64,000 nt of DNA, from contig JAFCMP010000541.1 in the NCBI GenBank assembly GCA_017506865.1, positions 434,001 through 498,000 of the forward strand. Reading direction: 5' to 3'. Of this stretch, positions 41,938 to 54,100 are shown piece after piece. The position numbers and the translations under genes are program-made. Below the pieces are notes generated by a model that did not search any database, was not told the origin of the DNA, and was given only the letters and a program-made list of their open reading frames with translations. The stretch comes from Tribonema minus. Lineage: Eukaryota; Sar; Xanthophyceae; Tribonematales; Tribonemataceae. Positions within the stretch are counted from its first letter, which is position 1. The number at the start of each line of letters is the position of its first letter.

Positions 41938-42119
41938 GAGAAAAATGGCATGGCAAATGGCAGATTAGGTTGCTGGTTCATTGGTGTTGTATGTATGCAG
42001 CATGCGGAAGTTCTGTGAATCTGAGCTGCATTCAATTTGAATCGTGTGCTGCAAATCTCAAGGCTGCCTGGCGGCACCAGTTCTCTGTTCTCGTGAACGC
42101 ACAATGTTGCTCATCGCAG

Positions 42120-45100
42120 CGCACGTCAGAGAAACCGCGCAAGCGCAGCGCAACGGTGCTGGAGAAGTACTTTGCGGAAGTGCCTGATCCTCAACGGCCC
42201 AAAGTGGACACTGGGGTGAGTGAAGGAGGGACGTCCTTTTTTTGTGTATGATGCAAAGCTGCGCAACTGGGGTCATTTGGGCTTAAGGCGCTATATCGGC
42301 TCCCTCCACCGCGTCTGTCATTCGCAAGCGTAGATCCACCACCTGAAATATTGGCTTTCTACTATGACGCTTGGAGCAGCGCAGCATACGTCCTGGTATC
42401 ATGTTCAGAGTGTCCCATCCGCTCACTAGATACCATTGGTTCTTTGCTCATGTCCACATGACAGCGCTGAGGGTGACAATCGGGCCGTGCTCTGCATCAT
42501 CAAATGATGAGTGATGCTGAATGCCTTGCAAGCTGAACTTACGCAGTCACCATGTGACTCTCCTGACGTGCTGTGCCCACTCTGCTGTTCTCGTCGTGCC
42601 AGCCCCTGAAACTGGACACATCAACATGGGAGCACTGCATCAGCTTCCTGGAGGGGCACTACCTGCACTGCAGCCTCATCAACATAGAGATCCGCAACAT
42701 CTACGCCACCACCTACTATTGGGAAACCAATACGGTGACCGCTAACGCGTGCGCTACGCTGGCCTTCGCGGAGCACGCCTGCAACTTTGGCCTGCTCAAG
42801 CGCCCTGGGCTGCTTCCCATAGCGGCAGCGACAGCACCTCTGGATGTGGTCAACTACCTGGCGGAGCGCATGGGCGAAACATTGCGCCATGCCTTTGACA
42901 TATACCAAGCCACGGCAGCTGCCGCCGCTGCGCACGGCAGAATTGAAGTAGGTGGCTGATTCCTGCGCCCTCCTTGCCCCCGAGCTGCGTGCTGCACTGC
43001 TTGATGATTCTGATCATGGAGCTGGGGCTGACTATCAAGAGACGGCTATAGCGGCAGTGACTGCTCCAGCGAAAGCCCTGTTCATGTGCCACACGTCAAG
43101 CCTCGCCGTCTTCAGTTTTCCCAAACCCTGCCTAGGTGCGCCCCAACAGCTGCGCGTGTGTTGTCGGGCAAGCAGGTGCTGGAGTGGGTCCTGGCAAGGA
43201 CGCCTTATGCTTTGATGGGCGCAGCCCCCGCTGCCGCTGCCGCGGCCGCACACGGACACGTGGACACGCTGCTGGTGAGCACTGAGCACTGTGCAGCGAG
43301 CAGGGCCAGGATGGCAGACGGATGCACCCGCTGCAGCGGGATGCATGCAGCGTCACCGTTGAGTTCGCCTGCCCCGCAGCACGTCCCTCCTCATTGCAGG
43401 ATTACGCACACCATGGCGGCGCAGTGCGCCGCCGTGCGGCCCTGCAGAGTGCATTGTGAGGATGCTCACTCACGCTCACAGCGACAGCCAGCAGTGTCAT
43501 GGGCATGCACAGCTGATGCAAGAAAGTCCTGCATAGCGTGCCACAACAGTAGGTGTAGTGACAGTTGTGCAATGTTCCCGCCCTGGCGCTTTCTCTGGCA
43601 GCAGCAGCTTGGGCTTGGGTGTGCGCCGTTGCACACGACCGCTGCGACTGCGTCCCACCGTTTTTGTACTGGTTGAGATGTGATCACACATCTTTATTAT
43701 GATTTTGATCGTTGATTGTACTTCAATTGATGGCAGCATGTCACCGATACTAAATTTTATGAAATCATGCATGAAAAACGAATCAAAAAGATCGTTGAGC
43801 TCTAGGTGACAAGGGATGGTTAGCCGCAAGTGCCTTCCACCAATAACCGTGTTCGCCGCTGCTGCACTCATTGGCCACGAGTCAAACAATGCCACCATAA
43901 CCACAGTAGACAAAAAGACTTCTGTGTGCAAGCTTTTTAGCGTTCGAGGCATGGGTGTTCATATATGCTTGGCCCACAGGGCATGGCATGGTCAAGTGCC
44001 CCTGGCGGAGTGCACTGATCTCTTGTTGAGCGTTGAAGGGTGTCAACGATCACCTCCTGGACAACAAGAACCTCAAATTGCCACAGCATCGCTCTTCGCA
44101 CAACGGTGACACTCCATTCTCTGCAGTAGCACCGCAATGCACACAAAGGCACGCATCTCGCGCTTGCCCGCATGCACGCAAATCAACTCTTATGAGTTCG
44201 GACCTTCAAGCTCATTGCACATCAGCCTCTGGTGCCCGCTGAGTGAAGAGCCGCGTGCTCAAGCACCTGCCTACGGGTACTGTTCTCCGCCTGCCGTTGC
44301 TCCCCACGCAGTGGTTCTTCTGCAAGGACAATCTGCCCCAGCACTACGGTTTCAAGGGAATTGTGCCGCACAAGTGCATGGCAAGTGCCGCCGGCGGTGG
44401 CCACTTGCCCGTGATGGACTGGATTCAGAGCGAGTATTACGACGGCTGGCAGGGGCGCATGCAGTGGCACGCGCAGTACGCGACATGTGCGAGCGCGGCG
44501 CAGTCTGGCCAGTTGAAGGTGAAGTTCAGCCTGGGGGGCCATGCACTGAGGTTTCCTCACAGACCAGCTCTGTCTATGATGACCAAAATGTAAAGATATT
44601 TGTCTGGATGATGCAAGGGTCAACAGTTGCAGGGCGCATGCGAAATGAACACCGGTCATGGCACATTTCTAGGGTGCATGCAAATCGTCAGCAGAAAGCC
44701 GGGGATTAACACTCCCAGGTTGTTAAGTAAATGAGTTCAGCTCTGGTACTTTTGCTTTAATGTTGCATGTGGCGCCGCGAGAGAGCACTGTTGTTGCACT
44801 TCAAAGAGAGAACACATCTGCTGTCACCAAAGTCAAACATGTGCACAATGCATCTTGCACAATGCATCTATGTGAGGGCCCCTCTATTTGTCTGGAATGA
44901 CCATTGCATGTGGTGCCACGTCAGTGACATCATCTGTGCCACATTTGTACACAGCATGATGAGCTTTGAGCGGGGTTGAGGTATGAAGTACTTCGTACAG
45001 CATAAAATCAGCAGCTTGGGTGTAAACATGAGTACTTAACCTTCTGCACAAGCCCTTGTGAGGTGACATCAAGCAACTATTGCAGTGACAGCGAGCAGAA

Positions 45101-48100
45101 TCGGTTCATGCGTATGATCAGTGTCAGGATCACGGCCAGGGTTTGATTTAGTGGTACAGGCAGGATTGATGTAAGGACCTCACCTCATGCCAGTCAGCCT
45201 CATCATGCATGGCACTGCCAATATGGCCGTGGCATAATGTACACCATTCAACGCATGCTTAGTGCACAATGGCGTCATGACTATTGTGGTCAATGCGCTT
45301 CCAGTTCTGCACGCACCTTGCATGCTGCTGTCACACCTGTCTTTGAACCTCATGCAGATGGAAGGTTGCATTGCTACATACCTGCCTCAAGAGTTCTGCT
45401 GCTTGCTGCACCTGTCTCAGGCGCTCCAATGGCTGCGCGAGCACTATTACGCATGGACTGAAGACACTGTAACAGGCGCGGCACGCAACAATCGGTGAGA
45501 TGTTCGCTACGGTCTGCATTGCAGACAAGCGACCCTGATTTTGATCACAACTCCTTGCTTGACAGCCTGCTAGTCTGATGTGCCGCAAGAAGCACGCCCG
45601 TGGTGCACAAAGGGCGAAAAATAGCCGACAGGTATTGCACCATTTTCTTACTTGAAATATTGAGAGAGTTCTTCTTGGTAGCATGTGAATATCTATTGAT
45701 GAATAGGTAATTGTGCAAATAAATGCAAAATGTACATATGTCGAAACACGGGGCCTTTCGGCCCACAGGATGCCCACTGGCCAACAAGGAGACACCCCAC
45801 CACCGGACCGCGGGCAAGGGTGATTTATTGTATGCAAGGATAAGTGCAGTGACGCCCCAGCTCTGTCACTGCTCAACAAGCCCCGAGCATGGAGCACCTG
45901 CGGTGCTACCACACGTATATATTGGAAACGAATCAAAAGATGGCAGAGCTCTAGGTGACAGGAATAGCCGGAAGTGCCTTCCACCGATAATATTATCGAA
46001 GCTGTCCGACCGTGCGCTTCGCATCACACGGCCCGAGTGCAACGCTCACCGCATGTTCTGCTGTATTGCGGTTGCACTGTTCTGGCGGCGCAGCACTAAG
46101 GTGCTGCGGTGGGCGCTCGAGCACGATGCCCCCGTGGACATGACCGACGCATGCCACGCCGCTGCGGAGCAGAACGCGCTTGCAGCGTTGAAGGTGAGCA
46201 CGGCTGCTGAACTTTGCGTGCAACAATTGTGTGATCGCCATGTGGCTTTTCGGGCACCGACTCGCTTCATGCGTAGGCTTCTTGTGCAGTCGCTCACTTT
46301 TTCCTAGGGTGACTGATGGGCTTTGCACTCTGTCAACGTAGCTTTCTGCATACATGTTCAAACTGGTCTGCAGGCCAGCACTCAACTTCAACTACGTAGA
46401 TTTAGTTATTGCAAGCCCGATTTATCGTGCGCGCAGCCCATGCGGTCCAGGACATAATATACAACTTCAACTACTGCTTAGAGCCGATAATGTATTCGGA
46501 GGTACCACGATTCATGAGATTTAAGATATCATAGATACTAAGTAGTGCATGAAGTTTGCTTAACTGTTTGAACATTGTGAGCACAGGTGCAGCACACTGG
46601 CTGCGCCGTTCATCATAACATTATTGCTTCAAAACAACAACAACTGTGTTTATGTAATAAGTAGAAGACTTTTTTGGATTTTTTTTGGAATTGTCAAAAT
46701 TAATTTGGTTCTCATTACTTCTAAAAATTAACTTTATTAAGATTCCAAACCCTGTTTACCCCCCCCCCCCGAAACATATAAAATCTGTAACGATATTACA
46801 TAATATTATAAAATGATAGCAAGTAAACCTACAAAAGATTTACAAAACTGTTTTTTTCATAACCTGTCTTTAAAAAATTCAAGGCATCAAGAAATTCAAG
46901 GCATTATCAATCTTTTTAAAAATATTACGTCATACACCATAAATATTGAGATGCAAAATTATTACTTTTGCCTTTGAGGCGCTGTTCAGCTCTTCTTGGT
47001 GTCCGTTGGTAGTACTCTTTACGGTTGCTGTCCCCACATGTGCCGCATTTTACAATCTCTCTGCAGGCCTGCCCTCAAGTTCAACTATTGCCTCAAAATA
47101 ACTGCAAATGCACATGGCCTGTTCAGTAACCCCCAAGTACAATACTGGTATCGGTAGAAATGTTTTGGTGATATCCTGATTGATTTATCCAGTACAATAC
47201 TGGTATCGGTAGAAATGCTTTGGTCATATCCTGATTGATTTATCATTGTTTAGTCTACATGTATAGTTCTGACAGCCTACAACTTGATGTTCCGCACCCA
47301 TGCTGCTTCGCCGGAGCATCGGAGTGTGTACATGAGATATTGGTTGTGTTCATCTCAATTTTTGATCACGTGAATAGAACCAATTCCTGCTGGAGCAGCA
47401 TGTGTCAGCTGCTTCAGACACACATAGAGACACATGATGAACCTGCAAGCGGCGGCAGCGTCCGTCGCGGCGGCGACCGGCGCCGCCGCGACGGACGCTG
47501 CCGCCGCCTCGACGCCCGCGCTGGCGAGCGCGTCGCCGGGCGCCTCGCCGCCGCCGCCGGCGGCCGACGCGGACCCTGCGCAGCTGGGCCAGGAGCAGCG
47601 CATTCAGCAGCTGCAGGGGGGCATCCTGGAGGGGAGGACCGCGCGGAAGGGGCTGCAGCAGCAGGTCAAGGCACTGACAAAGCTGCTGGCAGCCTCCGAG
47701 GCGGGAAAGCGGGCTGCTGAGGCCGATCGCGACCGGTCTCTGGCAGAGCAAGTTCGTGCGGAGCGGCTGGCGGCGCAGCAACGGAGCCTGCGCGAAGGAG
47801 AGCAGGTGCGCAACGCTGCGGCGACCGCTCGACTCGAGGCGCAGCTGACAGCGGAAGCGGCGCGCGCTGCGAGCGTGGCGGTGCCGGCGGCGGACGCCGC
47901 CGGCGCGGTGGCCACCACGCCCGTGGCGGGAGACCTTGAGGCTAGCTCTGCAGCGGCTGGCGCTGCGGCGGCGGTGGCGGCGGACGGGGCAACGGCGGCG
48001 GGCGCGGCGGCGGCAGGCGCGGCGGCGGCGGGCGCGCCGCCGCCTGCTGTAGGCGCTGCCAGCGCGGCAGCGGCAGCGGCCGCAAGCGCGGCAGCGGACC

Positions 48101-51100
48101 CCGCGGTGGCACTGGAGGCAGCGGCGGCGCCGCGGCAGCCGCCGCGCTCTTGCTCACGCGGGCGCTCGCGGTGTCGGCGCGCATCGTCGCCAGCGGCTCG
48201 GCACGGCAGCGACTGCAGCGCCTCCCCCTCGCGCAGTAGGCAGCCCCCCATGCCTGCCAGTGACAGCAGCGCGCTTATGTCCGACAGTGGCACACCCCGC
48301 GCCAGCCGCAAGCGCACGGCTGCTGAGCGCACGCCGGGCTCGGCGGCGGAACCCCCCGCTGCACGCCCCGCGCGCGGGCTGCCCCAAGGTCAGTCCGCCG
48401 CCGACCGCTTCCTCTCCACCTCGACGGCCCAGCCGCCGGCATCGGAGGGAGGCGGCGGCGCCTCGGGCCTGTAAGCCGCCGGTGCGGCGCTCCCCTCATC
48501 CACCGTAATGATGTCTGACTCTACTTCAGGGGGAGCCGCACCGGCGGCCATTGCGGCAGCTGCTGCTGCAGCAGCGGCTGCCGCGGCGGGCATAGACCCT
48601 GCGCAGCCTGAGGCAGTGCAGGCGCCCGCTCAGCCTGCAACAGCTGCCATCTATCCGCGCTGCCCTTTATATGACACTGGCTGCCTCTTTCGGGTGCCAG
48701 TGCCCAAACCGCGCCTCCGCCGGAACGGGGAGGCGAACACGCTCACGGCGCAGACGTCGGCGTCGCTGGCGCTGGCGCGCCGCATCGCCACGACGCTGGC
48801 GGATCACCAGCGCCGCGAGCATCCGAATGTGCCTGCCGACTTTCTCGCGCGTATGCAGGCGGTCGACGATGAGTGTTTGACTCTCCACCGAGCCGGCGCG
48901 GGCACCTACTACGCCGTGGAACCCGAGCTGCTACTCTGCGCATGCGCCTCGTGCGGCGAGCCAGGGTGCGTGCGCACGAAATTGCACCAGCGCGACCACC
49001 TGTACAAGTCCCGGGGGGCGGCCGCAACGCAGCGGCCACACGGGCCCCGCGTCGCGCCTCTGCCCCCCATCCTCCCCCTCTCTACAGCCAGCGGCGGCGC
49101 GCGCGGCCCCGGCGCCCGCGCAGCTGCCGCTGTGGCTGCGGCAGGGCCAACATGGCGCAGCGCGCTTCCGCTCTGGACGCTGGCGCCGCTCTCGCCCGCG
49201 CGCGCAGCGCTTGACGACCTCTCCTTTGACTATGTTCTGCAGCAGCAACTGGTGGTCGGCCGCCGCATTCGCCTGGAGCACCGCTCGGACTTCACAGCCG
49301 CCTTGACGGCCACGCTGGCGGGCCTCCGGGAAGCGCAGACGGCGGTAGCGCAGGCACACGGGGTTGAGGCAGCGGCACAGGCGTCCGCCACAGCCGGTGC
49401 ATGGTGCAAGCTGCTGCATCTGCTGCCGTGCCTGCTGCTTGTACCCGACGGCTCCCTGCCGCGGGCGCACCGTTTTGCGGCCTTCGTGGCAGGCGACCTG
49501 GACCTGCTCACGCGCACAGCGCTGGCCTTCTGCCGCCGCGGCGCCGCCCGTGCGTGCACGCGCCGCGCTAGGTCTATGACGGAGGCGGCGGCGGCAGTGC
49601 GGGAACGCGCGGCGGCGACGGCGCGGCAGCCGGGCGGCGTCGGGCGCGCCGCGCGGCTGCTGGCGGAGGGTGCTGACACATCTGCCCCCCGCGACTCTGC
49701 TACCTTGCATAAACTGCAGGCTAAACACCCAGCTGGCGATGCGTCTGCGAAGCTGGATGCCGCGGCATCGCGGGCGCGCAGCTTGGTGGCGGCGGCGGCG
49801 CTGGCGGCGCCGGCACCACTCAACTGCGCTTCATTCACGGCGGACGGGCTACGCGAGGCCATCCTCGCCGCCAACCCTGGCTCGGCCGCCGGTCCCTCTG
49901 GGCTGCGCAACTCCCACCTCCAGCAGTGCGTCCGGCACACGGCGCACACGTCGGGGCGCACGGTTGACTGGCTCCTTGAGCTGCTGGCGTGGCTGGGTAC
50001 CGCGGTGTACTCCACCCCCGCCGCGCTGCCCGCCCCCTTTTGGCGCCTTCACGCGGCCGCGCGCCTCAGCGCTGTGGGCGAGAAGGCGCGCCCCATCGCG
50101 TGCGGCGACACCATCCGCCGCCTGTTCGCCCGCACCTTCTGCACGGACACCCGGGACCGCGTCTCCGCGCTGCTGGAACCAATTGGCCAGTTTGGGGTCG
50201 GCGCGCGGGGGGGCGCAGAGAGAGTGGCGCTCATGGCGCAGCTCACGCATGAGTGCGGCGGCGTGCTCCTTGCCATTGACGGCAGTAATGCCTTCAACGC
50301 GCTGTCGCGCTCGGCAGTCCTCACCGCGGTGGCCGAGCATCTGCCTGGCCTGTACGGCTACGTCGAGCACATCTACGGCCCCGGCCGGGCCCCTTGGCTA
50401 CAATTTGGCCTAGATGGGCACGCCGACGCCGCCATCATCCTCTCCCAACAGGGCGTGCAGCAGGGCGACCCATTGGGGCCGCTGCTGTTCGCGCTGGCAC
50501 TGCGCGGCACCATGGTGGCTGCCCGCGCCAAGTTCCCGCAACTGGCGCTTCCGGGCTACCTCGATGACCTCACCATCATGACGCCCGGCTGTGACGCGCC
50601 GGTGCTCGACCACGTTGGCCGCGCGTTCTGCTTCATACAACAGGCGCTGAGCGAGCTCAACATTCAGGTCAACGTCACGAAATGCGCGGCGGTGGTGCCG
50701 GCCTCAGGCGGCGCCCGCGAGCGCGCCGCCGCCGTCTTTGCCGCCGCCAATGTCCCCGTACCAGTATGTGACGACGGCATCACGCTGATGGGGGTGCCGG
50801 TCGGCACCGAGGGCTTCGTGCGCGCGCAAGTGGCGGCGACCCTTCGTGCCCCCGGCACCGACCGCCTGGTTGCGGAGCTTGTGCAGATGGAGGATGTGCA
50901 GGCTGCCTTCTCCATTCTGCGTCTTGCCGTCCCCGCCCGCGCAGGGCATGTCTCGCGCAATACAGCGCCATCCCTCACGCACGAGGAGCTACGGCGCTTC
51001 GACGCCATCACGCTAGCGGCCGTGGCCGCGCTGGCGCAGGAGCCATCGGCGGGTCTTACGCCGCCGGCCCACCAGCGCGCGCCGGCGGCGGGTGACGATT

Positions 51101-54100
51101 GCCGCGGCCCGCCGGCGGTTTCGGCGGCGGCGGCGCCGCCCTCTCTGTGGGCGGCGGCAGTGGCATGGGTACGCGGCGCCGACTGGGGTGGCGAGGCCCC
51201 AGTGACGCTACCAGCACATCAGCAGGTACGCGTGCATCTGCGGCTGGGGAGTGGTGGCTTTGGCGTGCTGGGCGCGGCGCCCCGTGCATGTGCCGCATTT
51301 GCTGCACGTTCCCTCGAGTGCATGGGGCCGGCACTGGCGGCATTTCCAGTCGCGGCACGCAGCCGCGTCCTAGAGCATGCCCGCTATGGCTTCACCTTCA
51401 CCCAGATAGCTACCTGCCTGCAGCAGCTGCGCAGCGGCAGCGATGAGGCTGCAGCGGCCCTCGCACTGCTCCTGCCCACGGTCTGGTACCAGGACTGGCG
51501 CCAGGACGACGGCGCATGGCGGGCGCTGCGCGATCTGCTGCAACGGGCAGGCGGAGCTGCGGGGCCGGGCATGCGGACTCGCGCCGGCGCGCGCCGCGCT
51601 GCTGCGCCAGCGGTGGCGCGCGAGCCAGGCTCTGCCCAGGCCCCGCCGGCCGCCGTGCTGCCGCGGCGTCAAGCGGCGCTATCACGGGTGCTAGACGCAG
51701 CGCTCGCCGCCACGCAGCTGCGTCGGCTTGAAGCAGCAAATGCGTTGGAAGCAGTCGCGGCGTGGCGCAGCGGCGCCTCTAAGGGGGCCATGGGTTTCTT
51801 GGCGCAATTGCCGAGCACTGACCCAGCGGAGACCATGTCCCCGCCGGAATTCCGCGAGACGCTGCGGCGCCACCTGGGCGTGGAGCGCCCCGCCCCCGCT
51901 GCGGCGCGGTGCCCCAAGTGCCATAGACCAGTGGACTCGGGTGCCCACCTGCGCCGCTGCACACAAGGGCTTAACGTCACGCGACACAACTTGCTCGCAG
52001 ACGCGCTCTTTCAGCTGCTCAAGCAGGTGGCCCACCTCCGCGGTCTCGACCGGGACACCCTTGCCCCCTTCCGCCGCTACGCGGCGCGCCACGGGTTCAA
52101 CAAGTTCATGGACATCGTCTTTGGCAGCAACCAGGTCTGCCTTCCAGTCCCTAAAGTGCAGCCGAGCGCCGACGCGGTAGCAGCAGGCCGGTGCACTAAA
52201 CTGCGCGGCGGCTTTGAAGTAGCTTGTTGCATAGACGTCACCATACGTGACAGCTCATGCCCCTCCCGCCTCCGTCAGGCTCAGGGGGGCGCGCGCGATG
52301 TGCAGCGCGTGCTTGAATCGGCTTCGCAGGAAAAGATAGACACATACGTAGTCTCAGGGGCCCTGGACCCCACTACACACACCCTATTTTCCGCAGCCTT
52401 TGACCACTTCGGCGCTATGTCACGCGACACCCAAGCGCTGCTACACGCACTCGCCGAGCAGAGCTCGCAGGGCAGCTACAATCTCGCGCAGCGCGTTGCC
52501 TTCTGGCGCCGCCGCACCTCCCTCGCGCTACAGCGCGCGCTCACACGTGTCGTGATCGACAACTGGAACGCAGTCATTGCCCCTGATGGCGACGTCAGCG
52601 CTTACCGCCGCATCGCACTGTTGCAAGTGCCGCGGCCCTCGCCGGCCAGCGCCGAACCGCCGGCTCCTCCGTAGATTTAGTTATTGCAAGCCCGATTTAT
52701 CGTGCGCGCAGCCCATGCGGTCCAGGACATAATATACAACTTCAACTACTGCTTAGAGCCGATAATGTATTCGGAGGTACCACGATTCATGAGATTTAAG
52801 ATATCATAGATACTAAGTAGTGCATGAAGTTTGCTTAACTGTTTGAACATTGTGAGCACAGGTGCAGCACACTGGCTGCGCCGTTCATCATAACATTATT
52901 GCTTCAAAACAACAACAACTGTGTTTATGTAATAAGTAGAAGACTTTTTTGGATTTTTTTTGGAATTGTCAAAATTAATTTGGTTCTCATTACTTCTAAA
53001 AATTAACTTTATTAAGATTCCAAACCCTGTTTACCCCCCCCCCCCGAAACATATAAAATCTGTAACGATATTACATAATATTATAAAATGATAGCAAGTA
53101 AACCTACAAAAGATTTACAAAACTGTTTTTTTCATAACCTGTCTTTAAAAAATTCAAGGCATCAAGAAATTCAAGGCATTATCAATCTTTTTAAAAATAT
53201 TACGTCATACACCATAAATATTGAGATGCAAAATTATTACTTTTGCCTTTGAGGCGCTGTTCAGCTCTTCTTGGTGTCCGTTGGTAGTACTCTTTACGGT
53301 TGCTGTCCCCACATGTGCCGCATTTTACAATCTCTCTGCAGGCCTGCCCTCAAGTTCAACTATTGCCTCAAAATAACTGCAAATGCACATGGCCTGTTCA
53401 GTAACCCCCAAGTACAATACTGGTATCGGTAGAAATGTTTTGGTGATATCCTGATTGATTTATCCAGTACAATACTGGTATCGGTAGAAATGCTTTGGTC
53501 ATATCCTGATTGATTTATCATTGTTTAGTCTACATGTATAGTTCTGACAGCCTACAACTTGATGTTCCGCACCCATGCTGCTTCGCCGGAGCATCGGAGT
53601 GTGTACATGAGATATTGGTTGTGTTCATCTCAATTTTTGATCACGTGAATAGAACCAATTCCTGCTGGAGCAGCATGTGTCAGCTGCTTCAGACACACAT
53701 AGAGACACATGATGAACCTGCAAGCTGCTTCAAACACACATGATGGAACTGCATTCTTAGTGAAATCAGATCGCTTGATTCCGCACGTTGGTGCAGCACT
53801 GTTGCATGGGAAACTTCCCGATCCATCATTGGCTCATTTGCGCAGTTGGGACTCCGGTGCCAGACATAGAATGCTGACCTTCTCCGATCATTGCATTGAT
53901 TGCGGAACCGCAGATACTGTACGCGCACAACGCGGCTGATTTCCCGAGGGGCACGGCCATAGTCGAGGCTGCAGCTGGCAGCTGGGACATCGACGCCCTG
54001 CAGTGGCTGCTGGACACCGTGAAGTGCCCGTGGGACGCCGCCGCGTGCTACAGGTCCGCCGCCGTCAGCGGCAGCTACTCTGCGCTGGACTTCCTGCACG

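Larger units (their letters stand above)
46395..53725 (+). mobile_element. 7.3-kb retroelement with 1056-bp direct terminal repeats and RLE-type reverse transcriptase
   Basis: The element sits in the intron of gene A between exons ending 46193 and starting 53914, in the same orientation as the gene. Direct repeats 46395-47450 and 52670-53725 are offset by exactly 6275 bp with no mismatch that I could see, implying a recent event. They flank a 5219-bp coding interior. ORF1 starts in the last bases of the left repeat, and the ORF2 stop codon is formed by the first bases of the right repeat. ORF2 resembles non-LTR retrotransposons with a restriction-like endonuclease, a class that normally has no terminal repeats. 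The arrangement could be a true terminal repeat, or a tandem head-to-tail copy in which the left one is truncated to its 3' untranslated region. Confidence 0.85.

Noticed and set aside
43816-44109. Short frame containing CLPPITVFAAAALIGHESNN, also open in other family 1 copies
   Set aside because: It follows the dispersed repeat exactly and is not flanked by splice sites. Shared frame reflects shared repeat sequence.
47235-47720. 161-aa frame starting in the left terminal repeat
   Set aside because: It overlaps ORF1 in another frame and turns Arg/Gly-rich over GC-rich sequence. Its first part is simply repeat sequence, also present at 53510.
46395-53725. Ordinary LTR retrotransposon (Gypsy or Copia)
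   Set aside because: There is no protease, integrase or RNase H, the repeats lack TG...CA ends, and the reverse transcriptase has non-LTR-type blocks with a C-terminal finger and restriction-like endonuclease.
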